Made by a program: the position numbers and the translations under genes
Part shown: one piece after another, positions 1 through 8,551 of the stretch
How positions within the stretch are numbered: position 1 is the stretch's first letter
Layout of the letters: each line of letters begins with the position of its first letter
The notes under the pieces: model-generated
The model's database searches: none
What the model saw: the letters and a program-made list of their open reading frames with translations, nothing else
What the model was told of the DNA's origin: nothing
DNA from: Marinibaculum pumilum
GTDB taxonomy: Bacteria > Pseudomonadota > Alphaproteobacteria > Ferrovibrionales > Ferrovibrionaceae
DNA length: 64,000 bases
Direction of reading: 5' to 3'
Assembly (NCBI RefSeq): GCF_042646425.1
Contig: NZ_JBHRTR010000004.1
Location: forward strand, 1 to 64,000

Positions 1-317
1 GCGGCCGGTCGCGCCGGCGCCGGCCCGCCCGATGCCGGTCCTGCCGGTCCTGCCGGCCGGGCCTGCGAGCGAGGCGCTGCCCCGTGCGGGGCCCGGGCCG
101 GAACACTGGCCGGGGCGCCGGCCGCAGCGCTGACCGGGGGCCGGGCCGCGGCGCTGGCCGTGGCGGTGACCGGCTGGCGGCTCCAGTCGCGCGGGCTCTC
201 GTCCACCGCGACCTCAACGCCGGCGTCGCGGTAGAAGGCCAGGATGCGGCGCAGCCTGTCCGCCTCGAACGGCCCGCCGGCCGCCGCCGTTCCACCTGCC
301 TCGCCGCCGTCGTTCAT
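1..317 (-). CDS. Uracil-DNA glycosylase, N-terminal part (cut by window edge)
   Basis: The minus strand opens with ATG at 317 behind a GGAGAGAGG Shine-Dalgarno and stays open to the window edge (105 codons). The first residues contain FYRDAGVEVAVDE, which resembles the opening of the bacterial [4Fe-4S] family-4 uracil-DNA glycosylases (LLxFYxxAGVDxAIxE), followed by a long Ala/Pro/Gly linker as is usual in alphaproteobacterial members before the catalytic domain. Those enzymes excise uracil from DNA. It is divergent from the ETF-QO gene, an arrangement I know from Rhodospirillales. The catalytic domain lies outside the window, so the assignment rests on the N-terminal motif and the neighbourhood. 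Confidence 0.72.
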   Translation of the reverse strand, partial: MNDGGEAGGTAAAGGPFEADRLRRILAFYRDAGVEVAVDESPRDWSRQPVTATASAAARPPVSAAAGAPASVPARAPHGAAPRSQARPAGPAGPASGGPAPARPA

Positions 318-630
318 CCTCTCTCCGGTGCTGACTGTGGCCCTGCCCGGGGTCCCGACTGGGTGATGCGGGCCGGAGGTCCGGCTTCTCGGAAGTCCCC
401 GGGCCCGGCGGCCACGGGTTTCCGCCGCCGCCGGCAGGCCCATATACCTTCGCGGATCCGCCCCGCCGTCGCCGACCGCCTTCCCTTGGCATCTCGGGCG
501 GAACCACCCTATTTTGGGCGTTTACAGTTGCCGGCAGGGGGGCGCGCGTCAAATCCGGGGCGCGTTGGCGGGCGCGGCATGGCGGCGCGGTTCGGGCCGG
601 CACGGCGAGAGACAAAAGGATCGGGAGACG
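318..630. other. Divergent intergenic region, UDG / ETF-QO
   Basis: No gene is seen here. The stretch separates two divergently transcribed genes and must hold both promoters. An AT-richer patch (507-529, CTATTTTGGGCGTTTACAG) stands out from the GC-rich surroundings, but I cannot fit a convincing pair of -35 and -10 boxes. Confidence 0.4.
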
Positions 631-2295
631 ATGGAACGCGAATCGATGGAGTACGACGTTGTGGTCGTGGGCGGCGGGCCGGCGGGCCTGGCCGCGGCGA
701 TCCGGTTCCGCCAGCTCTGCCTGGAGAACGATGTCGACCTGTCGGTGGTCGTGGTCGAGAAGGGCTCCGAGATCGGCGCCCATATCCTCTCCGGCGCGGT
801 GATCGACCCGATCGCCCTGGACGAGCTGATCCCGGACTGGAAGGACAAGGGCGCGCCGCTCACCACGCCGGTCACGGCGGACCATTTCATGGTGCTGACC
901 GAGCACAACCACATCCGCATCCCGAACTTCCTGCTGCCGCCACTGATGAACAATCACGGCAACTACATCGTCTCCCTGGGCAATGTGTGCCGCTGGCTGG
1001 CGCAGCAGGCGGAGGAGATGGGGGTTGAGATCTATCCCGGCTTCGCCGCCGCGGAGGTGCTGTATGATGAGAACGGCGCCGTGAAGGGGGTGGCGACCGG
1101 CGATATGGGCGTCGGCCGCGACGGCGAGAAGAAGTCCGGCTACGAGCCCGGCGTCGAACTGCACGGCAAGTACACCCTGTTCGCGGAGGGCGCGCGCGGC
1201 TCCCTGTCCAAGGGACTGCAGGCCAAGTTCGGCCTGCGCGACGGGGTGGAGCCGCCGAAGTTCGGCATCGGCATCAAGGAGCTGTGGCAGGTCGACCCGG
1301 CGGTGCACAGGCCGGGCCTGGTGCAGCACAGCCAGGGCTGGCCGCTGGACAGCGCCACCGGCGGCGGCTCCTTCCTCTACCATCTGGCGGAGGACAACCA
1401 GGTGGCGGTCGGCTTCGTCGTTCACCTGAACTACCAGAACCCCTATCTGAGCCCGTTCGACGAGTTCCAGCGGTTCAAGACGCATCCCTCGATCCGCGAG
1501 ACCTTTGAGGGCGGCAAGCGCGTCTCTTATGGCGCCCGCGCGATCACCGAGGGCGGGCTGCAGTCGGTGCCGAAGCTGGTCTTCCCCGGCGGGGCGCTGA
1601 TCGGCTGTGCCGCCGGTTTCGTCAACGTGCCGCGCATCAAGGGCTCCCACAACGCGATGAAGACCGGCATGCTGGCCGCGGAATCCGCCTTCGCGTCCCT
1701 GCGCGAGGGCGGCGCCGGCCGCGACGTGCTGGAGAGCTATGAGAGCGGCTGGCGCCAGTCCTGGGTCTACAAGGACCTGCACAAGGTGCGGAACGTGAAG
1801 CCGGCGCTGCGCCACGGCATGTGGATGGGCACCGTCATCGGCGGCACGCATATGTGGCTCAACGACCTGGGCCTCGGCTTCCTGGTGCCCTGGACCAGCC
1901 CGCACGGCAAGGCCGACCACGAGACCTTGAAGCCGGCCTCGGCATCGAAGCCGATCGAGTATCCGAAGCCGGATGGCAAGATCAGCTTCGACAAGCTGTC
2001 GTCGGTGTTCATTTCCAACACCAACCACGAGGAGGACCAGCCGGTCCACCTGCAGCTGCGCGACCCGTCGGTGCCGATCGAGAAGAACCTGCCGATATAC
2101 GACGAGCCGGCGCAGCGCTACTGCCCGGCAGCCGTGTACGAGGTGGTGCGCGACGACGACGGCAGCAATCCGCGCTTCCAGATCAACGCGCAGAACTGTG
2201 TGCACTGCAAGACCTGCGACATCAAGGATCCCGCCCAGAACATCAACTGGGTGGTGCCGGAAGGCGGCGGCGGCCCCAACTATCCGAACATGTGA
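631..2295 (+). CDS. Electron transfer flavoprotein-ubiquinone oxidoreductase (ETF-QO)
   Basis: 554 residues, the normal size for ETF-QO. The enzyme takes electrons from reduced ETF (fed by acyl-CoA and dimethylglycine-type dehydrogenases) and passes them to ubiquinone at the inner membrane. The N-terminus has the FAD-binding VVVGGGPAGLAAA motif, followed by EKGSEIGAHILSGAV, typical of the family. The C-terminal domain carries the [4Fe-4S] ferredoxin-like cysteines (CPAAVYEV about residues 500-507, then CVHCKTCDIKDP) and the invariant ending PNYPNM. Start at ATG 631 is chosen because AAAGGA/GGGAG lies just upstream and the next Met (646) would trim a normal N-terminus; the frame is open further upstream without conserved sequence. 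Confidence 0.97.
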   Translation: MERESMEYDVVVVGGGPAGLAAAIRFRQLCLENDVDLSVVVVEKGSEIGAHILSGAVIDPIALDELIPDWKDKGAPLTTPVTADHFMVLTEHNHIRIPNFLLPPLMNNHGNYIVSLGNVCRWLAQQAEEMGVEIYPGFAAAEVLYDENGAVKGVATGDMGVGRDGEKKSGYEPGVELHGKYTLFAEGARGSLSKGLQAKFGLRDGVEPPKFGIGIKELWQVDPAVHRPGLVQHSQGWPLDSATGGGSFLYHLAEDNQVAVGFVVHLNYQNPYLSPFDEFQRFKTHPSIRETFEGGKRVSYGARAITEGGLQSVPKLVFPGGALIGCAAGFVNVPRIKGSHNAMKTGMLAAESAFASLREGGAGRDVLESYESGWRQSWVYKDLHKVRNVKPALRHGMWMGTVIGGTHMWLNDLGLGFLVPWTSPHGKADHETLKPASASKPIEYPKPDGKISFDKLSSVFISNTNHEEDQPVHLQLRDPSVPIEKNLPIYDEPAQRYCPAAVYEVVRDDDGSNPRFQINAQNCVHCKTCDIKDPAQNINWVVPEGGGGPNYPNM

Positions 2296-2463
2296 ATGCC
2301 TTGTGTACGGGCGGTTGCGCCGCCTCTTTGATGGCGGCGGTCTGTCCTGGCGCGGCCGCATCGGCTCACGCTTTCGGATACGGGGCGGCACCCCGGGGGA
2401 TATGTTAGATTGGCCGGGTTCCGTGGGGGCGGCACCGCGGCGATGAGACCGGAATGTGACGTG

Positions 2464-4344
2464 ATGGCTAGTCCAGAGTCGGAGAAGCTCCTGCCTTTCG
2501 GCGGCGCTGCGGGGGCGCCCCTGCCGCCCGCCTCGCGTACCCTGCGTGGGGCCAGGATCCTGACCGCCGGCGCGCTGCTTGCCGCCGGCACCGCGATTTC
2601 GGCCTGCGGGGCGCAGGAGCGGCCGGTGAGGCTGGCGGAGGGCCCCTCCGGACCGGCCGGCGTCGCGGTGGCGGAACTCGGCACCGTTCGCGAGCCGATC
2701 CCAGGCATGGAGGGGCTGGAATTCCCCAACCAGTCGGCGCTGGGCAGCTACCTGGCCGGGCGCATCGCCCGGGCGGAGCGCGACACCCAGGCGGCCGCCC
2801 TGTTCTACGGCCGGGCGCTGGACGCCGACCCGGAGAATTCGATGCTGGCGCGGCGGACCTTCATTCTGCTGCTGGCCGACGGCCGGTTCGAGGAGGCGCG
2901 GGTCCTGGCCCCGGCCCTGGAGGCGAGCGGCGAGGAAGCCTCCGTCGTGGCCCTGCTGTACAGCGTCGATGCCCTGCGGGCGGAGGATTATGACGGCGCG
3001 ATCGCCGCGATCGAGAAGGCGCCCGTCGCCGGCTTCGTGACCCTGCTGGCACCGCTGGTCACCGCCTGGGCCGATGTCGGCCGCGGCGACACCGACGCCG
3101 CCCTGGCGGAACTGAAGAAGCTGGACGAGACCCCGGGCCTGTCGCTGTTCGGCGACTATCATCGCGCCCTGGTGCTGGACGCCAGCGGCCGCGATGCGGA
3201 GGCGGAGGCCGCCTACAAGAAGGTGCTGGCCGGCGGCCGCAATGCCGCCGTCCGCGCCGACACCGCCTATGGCCGCTTCCTGGAAAATCGCGGCCGGTCC
3301 GACGAGGCACGGGCGCTGTACAGCCAGGATATCGGCCTGCTGGAGGTCGAGCGCCAGGCCGGGCTGCGCCGGCTGGATGCGGGGGTGACCCCGGAGCCGC
3401 TGGTCTCCACCCCGTCGGAAGGGGTGGCGGAAGCCCTTCTAGGCGCGGCGACCGTGATCAGCCGCGACGATCCGGGCGAGGCCGTGGACATGTATATCCG
3501 CCTTGCCCTGCTGGCGCGGCCGGACATGCCGGCCGCGCAGATGTTGCTGGGCGACCTGCTGGAAAGCCGCGGCCACTACGATCGTGCGGTCGCGGCCTAT
3601 CGCCGGGTACCCGCGAATGCCGCCTATCACGGCGAGGCACGGCTGCGCGCGGCCTGGGCGCTGAACCGGCTGAAGCGCTCCGACGAGGCGCAGGCGATCC
3701 TGCGGGAGATGGCGGCGGAGGATCCCACCACGGTGGAGCCGCTGGTCACCCTGGGCGATATCCTGCGCGAGGAGGAGCGCTTCGACGAGGCGGCGAAGAT
3801 CTACAGCCGGGCGGTCGACCGGCTGGGCCCGGCCAATGCGCGGCACTGGCCGCTCTACTACAGCCGCGGCATCGCCTATGAGCGGGCGAAGGACTGGGAC
3901 GCGGCCGAGCGCGACTTCCTGAAGGCGCTGGAGCTGCAGCCGGAACAGCCCTTCGTGCTGAACTATCTGGGCTATTCCTGGGTCGATCGCGGCGTCCGGC
4001 TGGAAGAGGCCCGCGACATGATCGCCCGCGCGGTGAAGGCCCGGCCCGACGACGGCTATATCGTCGACAGCCTGGGCTGGGCGCTGTACCGCATGGGCGA
4101 TTTCGAGGGTGCGGTCGAGCAGCTGGAACGCGCGGTGGAACTGTCGCCCAGCGACCCCACCATCAACGACCATCTGGGCGATGCCTACTGGCAGGTCGGC
4201 CGCAAGTCGGAGGCCCGCTTCCAGTGGCAGCGCGCGATGTCGCTCGACCCGCCAGAGGAAATCGTCGACGAACTGGCGGTGAAGCTGAAGGACGGCATGG
4301 CGCCGGCGGCGCCGCCGGCCCGCCGCGCGGCAGAGGGCCGTTGA
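2464..4344 (+). CDS. TPR-repeat lipoprotein
   Basis: About 626 residues. The N-terminus has a basic stretch (RTLRGAR) followed by a hydrophobic segment and a lipobox, ISAC, so the protein is probably lipid-anchored in the periplasm. The rest is a run of tetratricopeptide repeats, for example QTALGSYLAGRIARAERDT-type helices near 90 and clear units such as FVLNYLGYSWVDRG and INDHLGDAYWQVGRKSEA toward the end. TPRs mediate protein-protein contacts; the partner is not visible. The family is regularly found between ETF-QO and ispE in Rhodospirillales. GTG at 2461 and ATG at 2443 are alternative starts; no strong ribosome site decides between them. The stop codon overlaps the ispE start, so translation is probably coupled. 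Confidence 0.9.
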   Translation: MASPESEKLLPFGGAAGAPLPPASRTLRGARILTAGALLAAGTAISACGAQERPVRLAEGPSGPAGVAVAELGTVREPIPGMEGLEFPNQSALGSYLAGRIARAERDTQAAALFYGRALDADPENSMLARRTFILLLADGRFEEARVLAPALEASGEEASVVALLYSVDALRAEDYDGAIAAIEKAPVAGFVTLLAPLVTAWADVGRGDTDAALAELKKLDETPGLSLFGDYHRALVLDASGRDAEAEAAYKKVLAGGRNAAVRADTAYGRFLENRGRSDEARALYSQDIGLLEVERQAGLRRLDAGVTPEPLVSTPSEGVAEALLGAATVISRDDPGEAVDMYIRLALLARPDMPAAQMLLGDLLESRGHYDRAVAAYRRVPANAAYHGEARLRAAWALNRLKRSDEAQAILREMAAEDPTTVEPLVTLGDILREEERFDEAAKIYSRAVDRLGPANARHWPLYYSRGIAYERAKDWDAAERDFLKALELQPEQPFVLNYLGYSWVDRGVRLEEARDMIARAVKARPDDGYIVDSLGWALYRMGDFEGAVEQLERAVELSPSDPTINDHLGDAYWQVGRKSEARFQWQRAMSLDPPEEIVDELAVKLKDGMAPAAPPARRAAEGR

Positions 4345-5249
4345 ACGACGGTACCCTGTCGGAGCCGGCGCCGGCGAAACTGAACCTCTATCTGCACGTC
4401 ACCGGTCGGCGGGCCGACGGCTATCACCTGCTGGACAGCCTGGCGCTGTTCGTCGACCTGGGCGAACGGCTGCAGGCGACCCCGGCCGCGGGCCTGTCCC
4501 TTGCGGTTGAGGGCCCGCTGGCCCCCGCGCTGTCCGACACCGCGGACCGCGACAACCTGGTGCTGCGTGCCGCGGCGGAGCTGCAGGCCGCGCTCTGGCC
4601 AGACCGGCCGGCGGGCGACCGGCCCGGCGCCGCGCTGACCCTGACCAAGACGATCCCGGTCGCGGCCGGCCTGGGTGGCGGCTCTGCCGATGCGGCCGCC
4701 GCCCTGCGGCTGCTGCAGCGGCTCTGGGACCGGGCCCTGCCTGCGGACCGGCTTGCCGACCTTGCCGCAGGGCTGGGCGCCGACGTGCCGGTCTGCCTGG
4801 CGGGCCTGCCGGCCCGCATGGCCGGGATCGGCGAGATCCTGGAGCCGGCGCCGGCCCTGCCGGCGCTGCAGCTGGTGCTGGTCAATCCCGGGGTGCCGGT
4901 GCCGACCGGCGCCGTCTTCGCCGGCCTGCAGGGTCGCTACGGCACCGCGCTGCCGCTGACCCGGCCGCAGCCCAGCCCGGCCGCCCTGGCGGAGGCGCTG
5001 TCGCAGCGCCGCAACGACCTGGAGCGACCGGCCCGCTTCCTGGCGCCGGCAGTGGACCGGGCGCTGGCCACCCTGTCGGCGCAGGAGGGCTGCCTGCTCG
5101 CCCGCATGAGCGGCAGCGGTGCGACCTGCTTCGGGCTGTTCGCCCACCCCCCCGCCGCCACCCGTGCCGCTTCGGCGATCCGCGCCGCGGAGCCCGGCTG
5201 GTGGGTCGCCGCTTCCGCCACCGCCGCCACGGCACTGGATGGCGGTTGA
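4341..5249 (+). CDS. ispE: 4-diphosphocytidyl-2-C-methyl-D-erythritol kinase
   Basis: 302 residues. Phosphorylates CDP-methylerythritol at the 2-hydroxyl in the MEP pathway for isoprenoid precursors. All three GHMP-kinase motifs are visible: PAKLNLYLHVTGRRADGYH near the N-terminus, the glycine-rich ATP loop PVAAGLGGGSADAAAAL, and MSGSGATCFGLF near the C-terminus. The start is inferred to be TTG at 4341, overlapping the TGA of the TPR gene (TTGA) with AGAGGG a few bases upstream; upstream in-frame ATGs lie inside the TPR gene and would add a non-homologous tail. The overlap suggests coupled translation with the TPR lipoprotein. Confidence 0.95.
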   Translation: MNDGTLSEPAPAKLNLYLHVTGRRADGYHLLDSLALFVDLGERLQATPAAGLSLAVEGPLAPALSDTADRDNLVLRAAAELQAALWPDRPAGDRPGAALTLTKTIPVAAGLGGGSADAAAALRLLQRLWDRALPADRLADLAAGLGADVPVCLAGLPARMAGIGEILEPAPALPALQLVLVNPGVPVPTGAVFAGLQGRYGTALPLTRPQPSPAALAEALSQRRNDLERPARFLAPAVDRALATLSAQEGCLLARMSGSGATCFGLFAHPPAATRAASAIRAAEPGWWVAASATAATALDGG

Positions 5250-5288
5250 AGCGGCAGGTCCCTGTCCTAGCTGAAACTCTGCAGATGC

Positions 5289-5306
5289 GGTCCGCACCTG
5301 CGGACC
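5289..5306. promoter_or_regulatory. Perfect inverted repeat upstream of the metallo-hydrolase gene
   Basis: GGTCCGCA-CC-TGCGGACC, two 8-bp arms around a 2-bp centre, lies between ispE and the next gene. No T-run follows, so an operator is as likely as a weak ispE terminator. Confidence 0.4.
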
Positions 5307-5352
5307 GGGGTGCAGGCTCTCGAAAAAAGCCGCAGAAACAGGGGACTAGCTC

Positions 5353-6342
5353 ATGACTGGTAGGACATTTGCCGCGGGCTTGGCGGCCGCAGCCGGGCTC
5401 GCCATGACCCTCGCGGGGCTTCCGGCGGCACAGGCCGACGATCACATGGGCGTGAAGGTGACGCCGCTCGGCAGCCATGAGGGCGAGTTCTGCCAGCTCG
5501 ACCGGGCGCTGATCTTCGAGGATCCGGACGGCACCCGCATCCTCTACGACGCCGGCCGCACCGTCGCCGGTCCGGACGATCCGCGGCTGGGGCAGATCGA
5601 CGTCGTGCTGCTGAGCCACATGCATGGCGACCATTTCGGCGACCGCCATATCGGCGCGGTGAAGCAGGGCGCCTGTGGCGACCTGGCGTTTCCGGTGGCC
5701 GCTACGCCGAACTCCAACACCCTGGACATCGTGAAGGCGAAGGGCGCCAAGCTGATCGCCGGCAGCGAGATGCCGGGCTTCCTGGCCCCGAAACTGGGCG
5801 CGATGGGCGGCAACAAGGACGATGTCCAGCTGGCCCGCTTCGGGGCGGAACGCCAGGTCGGCGGGGTGAAGATCACCACCGTGCCCGCCGCCCATTCCAA
5901 CGGCCTCAGCGGGCATTTCATCGACGGCGATATGGGCAAGATGCTGAACGACGCGGGCCTGACCGCCTATGTCGGCCCGCCGACCGGCTATGTCCTGACC
6001 TTCTCCAACGGCCTGGTGGTCTATCTCTCCGGCGATACCGGCGTGACGGCGGAGCAGGAGACGGTGGTCAACCGCCAGTACGGCGCGCAGCTGGCGGTGC
6101 TGAACATCGGCGGCACCTTCACCACCGGGCCGGTGGAGGCCGCGTTCGTGGTCAACGAACTGGTGAAGCCGAAGTCGGTCATCGCCTCCCACGCCAACGA
6201 GCCGGCGACAGAGGGCGGCAAGGTGAAACCGGGCACCAAGACCGACACCTTCATAAAGGCCGCGAAGATGCCGGTCCATGTGCCGCTGTCGGGCCGCACC
6301 ATGACCTTCGACGCCGATGGCGCCTGCACCGGCGGGTGCTGA
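5353..6342 (+). CDS. Secreted metallo-beta-lactamase-fold hydrolase (UlaG-like)
   Basis: 329 residues with a clear Sec signal peptide (residues 1 to about 28, ending AAQADD). The mature part begins with VTPLGSHEGEF and contains LLSHMHGDHFGDRH, the HxHxDH zinc signature of the metallo-beta-lactamase fold, then AAHSN and the YLSGDTG motif that supplies the bridging Asp. The sequence is closest in style to the UlaG/RomA-like MBL hydrolases rather than to true beta-lactamases. It should be a periplasmic metal-dependent hydrolase; the substrate cannot be read from sequence. AGGGGA precedes the ATG. It stands alone between ispE and a strong hairpin. Confidence 0.9.
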   Translation: MTGRTFAAGLAAAAGLAMTLAGLPAAQADDHMGVKVTPLGSHEGEFCQLDRALIFEDPDGTRILYDAGRTVAGPDDPRLGQIDVVLLSHMHGDHFGDRHIGAVKQGACGDLAFPVAATPNSNTLDIVKAKGAKLIAGSEMPGFLAPKLGAMGGNKDDVQLARFGAERQVGGVKITTVPAAHSNGLSGHFIDGDMGKMLNDAGLTAYVGPPTGYVLTFSNGLVVYLSGDTGVTAEQETVVNRQYGAQLAVLNIGGTFTTGPVEAAFVVNELVKPKSVIASHANEPATEGGKVKPGTKTDTFIKAAKMPVHVPLSGRTMTFDADGACTGGC

Positions 6343-6387
6343 ACCGCGGCGGCGCGCCCCGCCCGCCGGCATCCGTCCCGCTCGACG

Positions 6388-6424
6388 CCGGACCGTTCCG
6401 CTTGCTATGAGCGGAACTGTCCGG
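6388..6424 (+). terminator. Long stem-loop between metallo-hydrolase and aldolase genes
   Basis: Arms 6388-6402 and 6410-6424 pair over 15 positions with a single mismatch around a 7-nt loop (TGCTATG). No T-run follows, and the ribosome site of the next gene (GGGAGG, 6431-6436) begins only 6 nt downstream. It could be a terminator without a U tract, or a structure that controls translation of the aldolase gene. Confidence 0.5.
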
Positions 6425-6444
6425 AATCGAGGGAGGATGCGGAA

Positions 6445-7209
6445 ATGGCGGCACCGGTAAACCGGCTGCGGGAGATCTGGGCGGCCGGGCGGCCGGCGGC
6501 GAATGCCTGGCTGTCGCTGCCGGGCCTCCTGAACGCGGAGGTGGTGGTCAAGGGCGGCTGGGATTCGGTCACCGTCGACCTGCAGCACGGCATGGCGGAA
6601 CCGGTGGAGATGCTGCGCATGCTGGCGCCCATCCATGCCGCGGGCGCGGTGCCGATGGTGCGGGTGCCCTGGAACGACCCCGCCGCCGTGATGCGGGCAC
6701 TGGATGCCGGCGCCCTCGGCGTGATCTGCCCGATGATCGAGACCGGGGAGGAGGCGGCCGCCTTCGTCGCCAACTGCCTCTACCCGCCGAAGGGCAAGCG
6801 CAGCTGGGGGCCGCTGCGGGCGAACCTGATGTGGGGGCCCGGCTATTCTGATGCCGCCAATGACATCGTGGTTCCCTGGGCGATGGTGGAAACAAGCAAG
6901 GCGATGGCCAACCTGGACGCCATCCTCGCCACCCCGGGCCTGGGCGGCATCTATATCGGCCCCTCCGACCTGTCGATCTCGCACGGCTTCAAGCCCGGCC
7001 TGGACCGGCAGGAGCCGGAGATGCTGGAACGGATCGAGACGATCCTGGCCACCGCCACGGCAAAGGGCCTTCCGGTCGGCATCCAGTGCGCCACCCCCGA
7101 CTATGCCCGCGGCATGGCGGAGCGCGGCATGCGTCTGCTGACCATCGGCAACGATGCCGGCTTCCTGCAGGCCGGCGCCACCGCCGCGGTGCAGGCCTTC
7201 CGCACCTGA
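6445..7209 (+). CDS. HpcH/HpaI-family aldolase
   Basis: 254 residues, the usual length for class II pyruvate aldolases of the HpaI type, which cleave or form 2-keto-3-deoxy acids with a divalent metal. Family signatures are visible: WDSVTVDLQHG (catalytic His), MVRVPWND, GVICPMIET, and the metal-ligand region VVPWAMVETSKAMANLD followed by GIYIGPSDLSISHG. The start at ATG 6445 has a strong GGGAGG at ideal spacing. The gene is single, bracketed by a hairpin upstream and a terminator-like hairpin downstream, so its physiological substrate is unknown. Confidence 0.93.
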   Translation: MAAPVNRLREIWAAGRPAANAWLSLPGLLNAEVVVKGGWDSVTVDLQHGMAEPVEMLRMLAPIHAAGAVPMVRVPWNDPAAVMRALDAGALGVICPMIETGEEAAAFVANCLYPPKGKRSWGPLRANLMWGPGYSDAANDIVVPWAMVETSKAMANLDAILATPGLGGIYIGPSDLSISHGFKPGLDRQEPEMLERIETILATATAKGLPVGIQCATPDYARGMAERGMRLLTIGNDAGFLQAGATAAVQAFRT

Positions 7210-7224
7210 CGGGAGGCGGCTGTC

Positions 7225-7260
7225 GCCGGGCCTTGGCAACAGGCCCGGCCGCCTCTATTT
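7225..7260 (+). terminator. Rho-independent-like terminator after aldolase gene
   Basis: GCCGGGCCT (7225-7233) pairs perfectly with AGGCCCGGC (7241-7249) around a 7-nt loop, followed by GCCTCTATTTT. The T tract is short and interrupted. Confidence 0.6.
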
Positions 7261-7305
7261 TCCGCAGCCTTCGGGCTGCCGCAGATGCCGGTCGGCCCGG
7301 CGTGT

Positions 7306-7379
7306 TGGGGCGTGGCCAAGTGGTAAGGCAACGGTTTTTGGTACCGTGATCGCAGGTTCGATCCCTGCCGCCCCAGCCA
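7306..7379 (+). tRNA. tRNA-Gln (anticodon UUG)
   Basis: Acceptor arm TGGGGCG (7306-7312) pairs with CGCCCCA (7369-7375), followed by discriminator G and an encoded CCA. The anticodon stem ACGGT/ACCGT encloses the loop TTTTGGT with anticodon TTG. The T loop GGTTCGATCC is canonical. The sequence closely matches alphaproteobacterial tRNA-Gln genes. A perfect 12-bp palindrome, CCAGGGCCCTGG (7389-7400), follows and may serve 3'-end formation. Confidence 0.97.
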
Positions 7380-7413
7380 GTCCCCGCGCCAGGGCCCTGG
7401 TTCGCCCGTCGTC

Positions 7414-7848
7414 TCAATCCGGCCAGTGCGCCCGTATTTCCGCCTGCAGCGCCGCCATCTGTGCCGTTGTCAGGTCCGCCGCTGCCTTCAGGTCCGGCGC
7501 GCCGGGCCAGCCCGGATCCGGGATCGCGGCGCCCGCCACCTGCACAGCCGCGCCGTAGCGCGGGATGACATGAAAATGGACATGCGGGTCCACCATCATC
7601 AGCGCCAGGTAATTGAACTTCTCCGCGCCGAAGGCGGCTCTCAGCGTCTGCTCGATCGCCGCGACCAGGGCGGGCAGTTCCGCGCCGGCTTCCGGCGCGA
7701 TCGCACCCAGCGAGATCGCCTCCGCCTTGCAGATCAGCACCAGGCACCCGGCGGTAACCTGCTGGGGCCGCAGTTGCACCGTCCAGTGCGCGCTTTCCGC
7801 GACCAGGCTGTCCGGATAGCCGAATGCCAGCATCGTCTGGTGGGCCAT
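7414..7848 (-). CDS. HIT family protein (nucleotide hydrolase/transferase)
   Basis: 144 residues. The histidine triad HVHFHVIPR (HxHxHxx) is present at about residues 95-103, preceded by FNYLALMMVD. HIT proteins hydrolyse or transfer nucleotidyl groups (for example dinucleoside polyphosphates or nucleoside phosphoramidates). Start ATG 7848 is chosen over an open extension upstream because AGGAGG sits at proper spacing before it and the conserved fold begins there. Followed upstream on the same strand by the VOC gene 46 bp away, so the two may be co-transcribed. Confidence 0.93.
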   Translation of the reverse strand: MAHQTMLAFGYPDSLVAESAHWTVQLRPQQVTAGCLVLICKAEAISLGAIAPEAGAELPALVAAIEQTLRAAFGAEKFNYLALMMVDPHVHFHVIPRYGAAVQVAGAAIPDPGWPGAPDLKAAADLTTAQMAALQAEIRAHWPD

Positions 7849-7894
7849 TGCCGCCTCCTGCCTGTCCTGACTTGATCCGTCCCGTCCGCTCCGC

Positions 7895-8302
7895 CTACTC
7901 GGTACCGGCGGACGGACCGTCGCCATAGCACACCGCCTGCAGCTTGTTGCCGTCCGGATCCCTTACATAGGCGGCATAATAGTCGGATCCGTATTGCGGG
8001 CGGGGACCGGGCGGCCCCTCGCAGCTCCCGCCCAGAGCCAGTGCCCGTTCGTGAAACGCATGGACCTGCAGGCGATTGTCCGCGAGGAAGGCGATGTGGG
8101 TGCCGTTGCCCCATGTCGCCGGACGCCCGTCCGCCGGCGTGTAGAGGTAGATCGTCGGCATACGGCCGTCGCGCGCATAGGCCGGTGGCTTGCCCGGCGG
8201 CTTCGGCAGGCGGTCGAAGCCGAGAACCCCCAGCACCGCGTCATAGAAACGGCCGGCGCGGGCGGGGTCGTTGGTCCCCAGGGTGATGTGGCTGAGCGGC
8301 AT
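7895..8302 (-). CDS. VOC (glyoxalase/dioxygenase-fold) protein
   Basis: 135 residues. The sequence opens with the VOC pattern LSHITLGTNDPARAGRFYD, has a second metal-ligand region GTHIAFLAD, and ends YAAYVRDPDGNKLQAVCY, the standard C-terminal strand of this fold. It is a small single-module member of the kind usually annotated glyoxalase/bleomycin resistance protein; the substrate is not known. It lies upstream of the HIT gene on the same strand and divergent from the giant autotransporter gene. Confidence 0.9.
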   Translation of the reverse strand: MPLSHITLGTNDPARAGRFYDAVLGVLGFDRLPKPPGKPPAYARDGRMPTIYLYTPADGRPATWGNGTHIAFLADNRLQVHAFHERALALGGSCEGPPGPRPQYGSDYYAAYVRDPDGNKLQAVCYGDGPSAGTE

Positions 8303-8551
8303 CTGGCAAAATGTTCCCTTTATGTTCCATCCCGTCTGATCTTAGTCCGCGGACCACGCCCTGTCATGCGCCGGGTCCAAGCGCCCAGCGAAAGGATCCG
8401 GGCGCGTGGAGCGGGCGCGCCCGCCGCGACGTTTTTTTCCTGCAGGCGTTCATCTTTGGTTAGAACGGCCCGGCTCTAGTGCATCCCGTTTGTCCAGGCG
8501 CGGTACCGGCGCAAGGGCAGGTCCAGCAATTCGCAGCAGGAGCGGGATGGG
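8303..8551. other. Divergent intergenic region before the autotransporter
   Basis: No gene. It contains GCGGGCGCGCCCGC (around 8412-8425) and, about 8 bp further on, a run of seven T, a pattern that could act as a weak attenuator on the plus strand. AGGAG at 8538-8542 is the ribosome site for the autotransporter. No clear sigma-70 promoter is seen. Confidence 0.35.

Noticed and set aside
214..3162. A 982-codon open frame on the minus strand over ETF-QO and the TPR gene
   Set aside because: It runs antisense to two well-supported genes and has no domain; in this very GC-rich DNA such antisense frames are common.
7389..7400. Palindrome CCAGGGCCCTGG as a terminator for tRNA-Gln
   Set aside because: It is perfect but has no loop and no T-run, so I mention it only with the tRNA rather than as a terminator.
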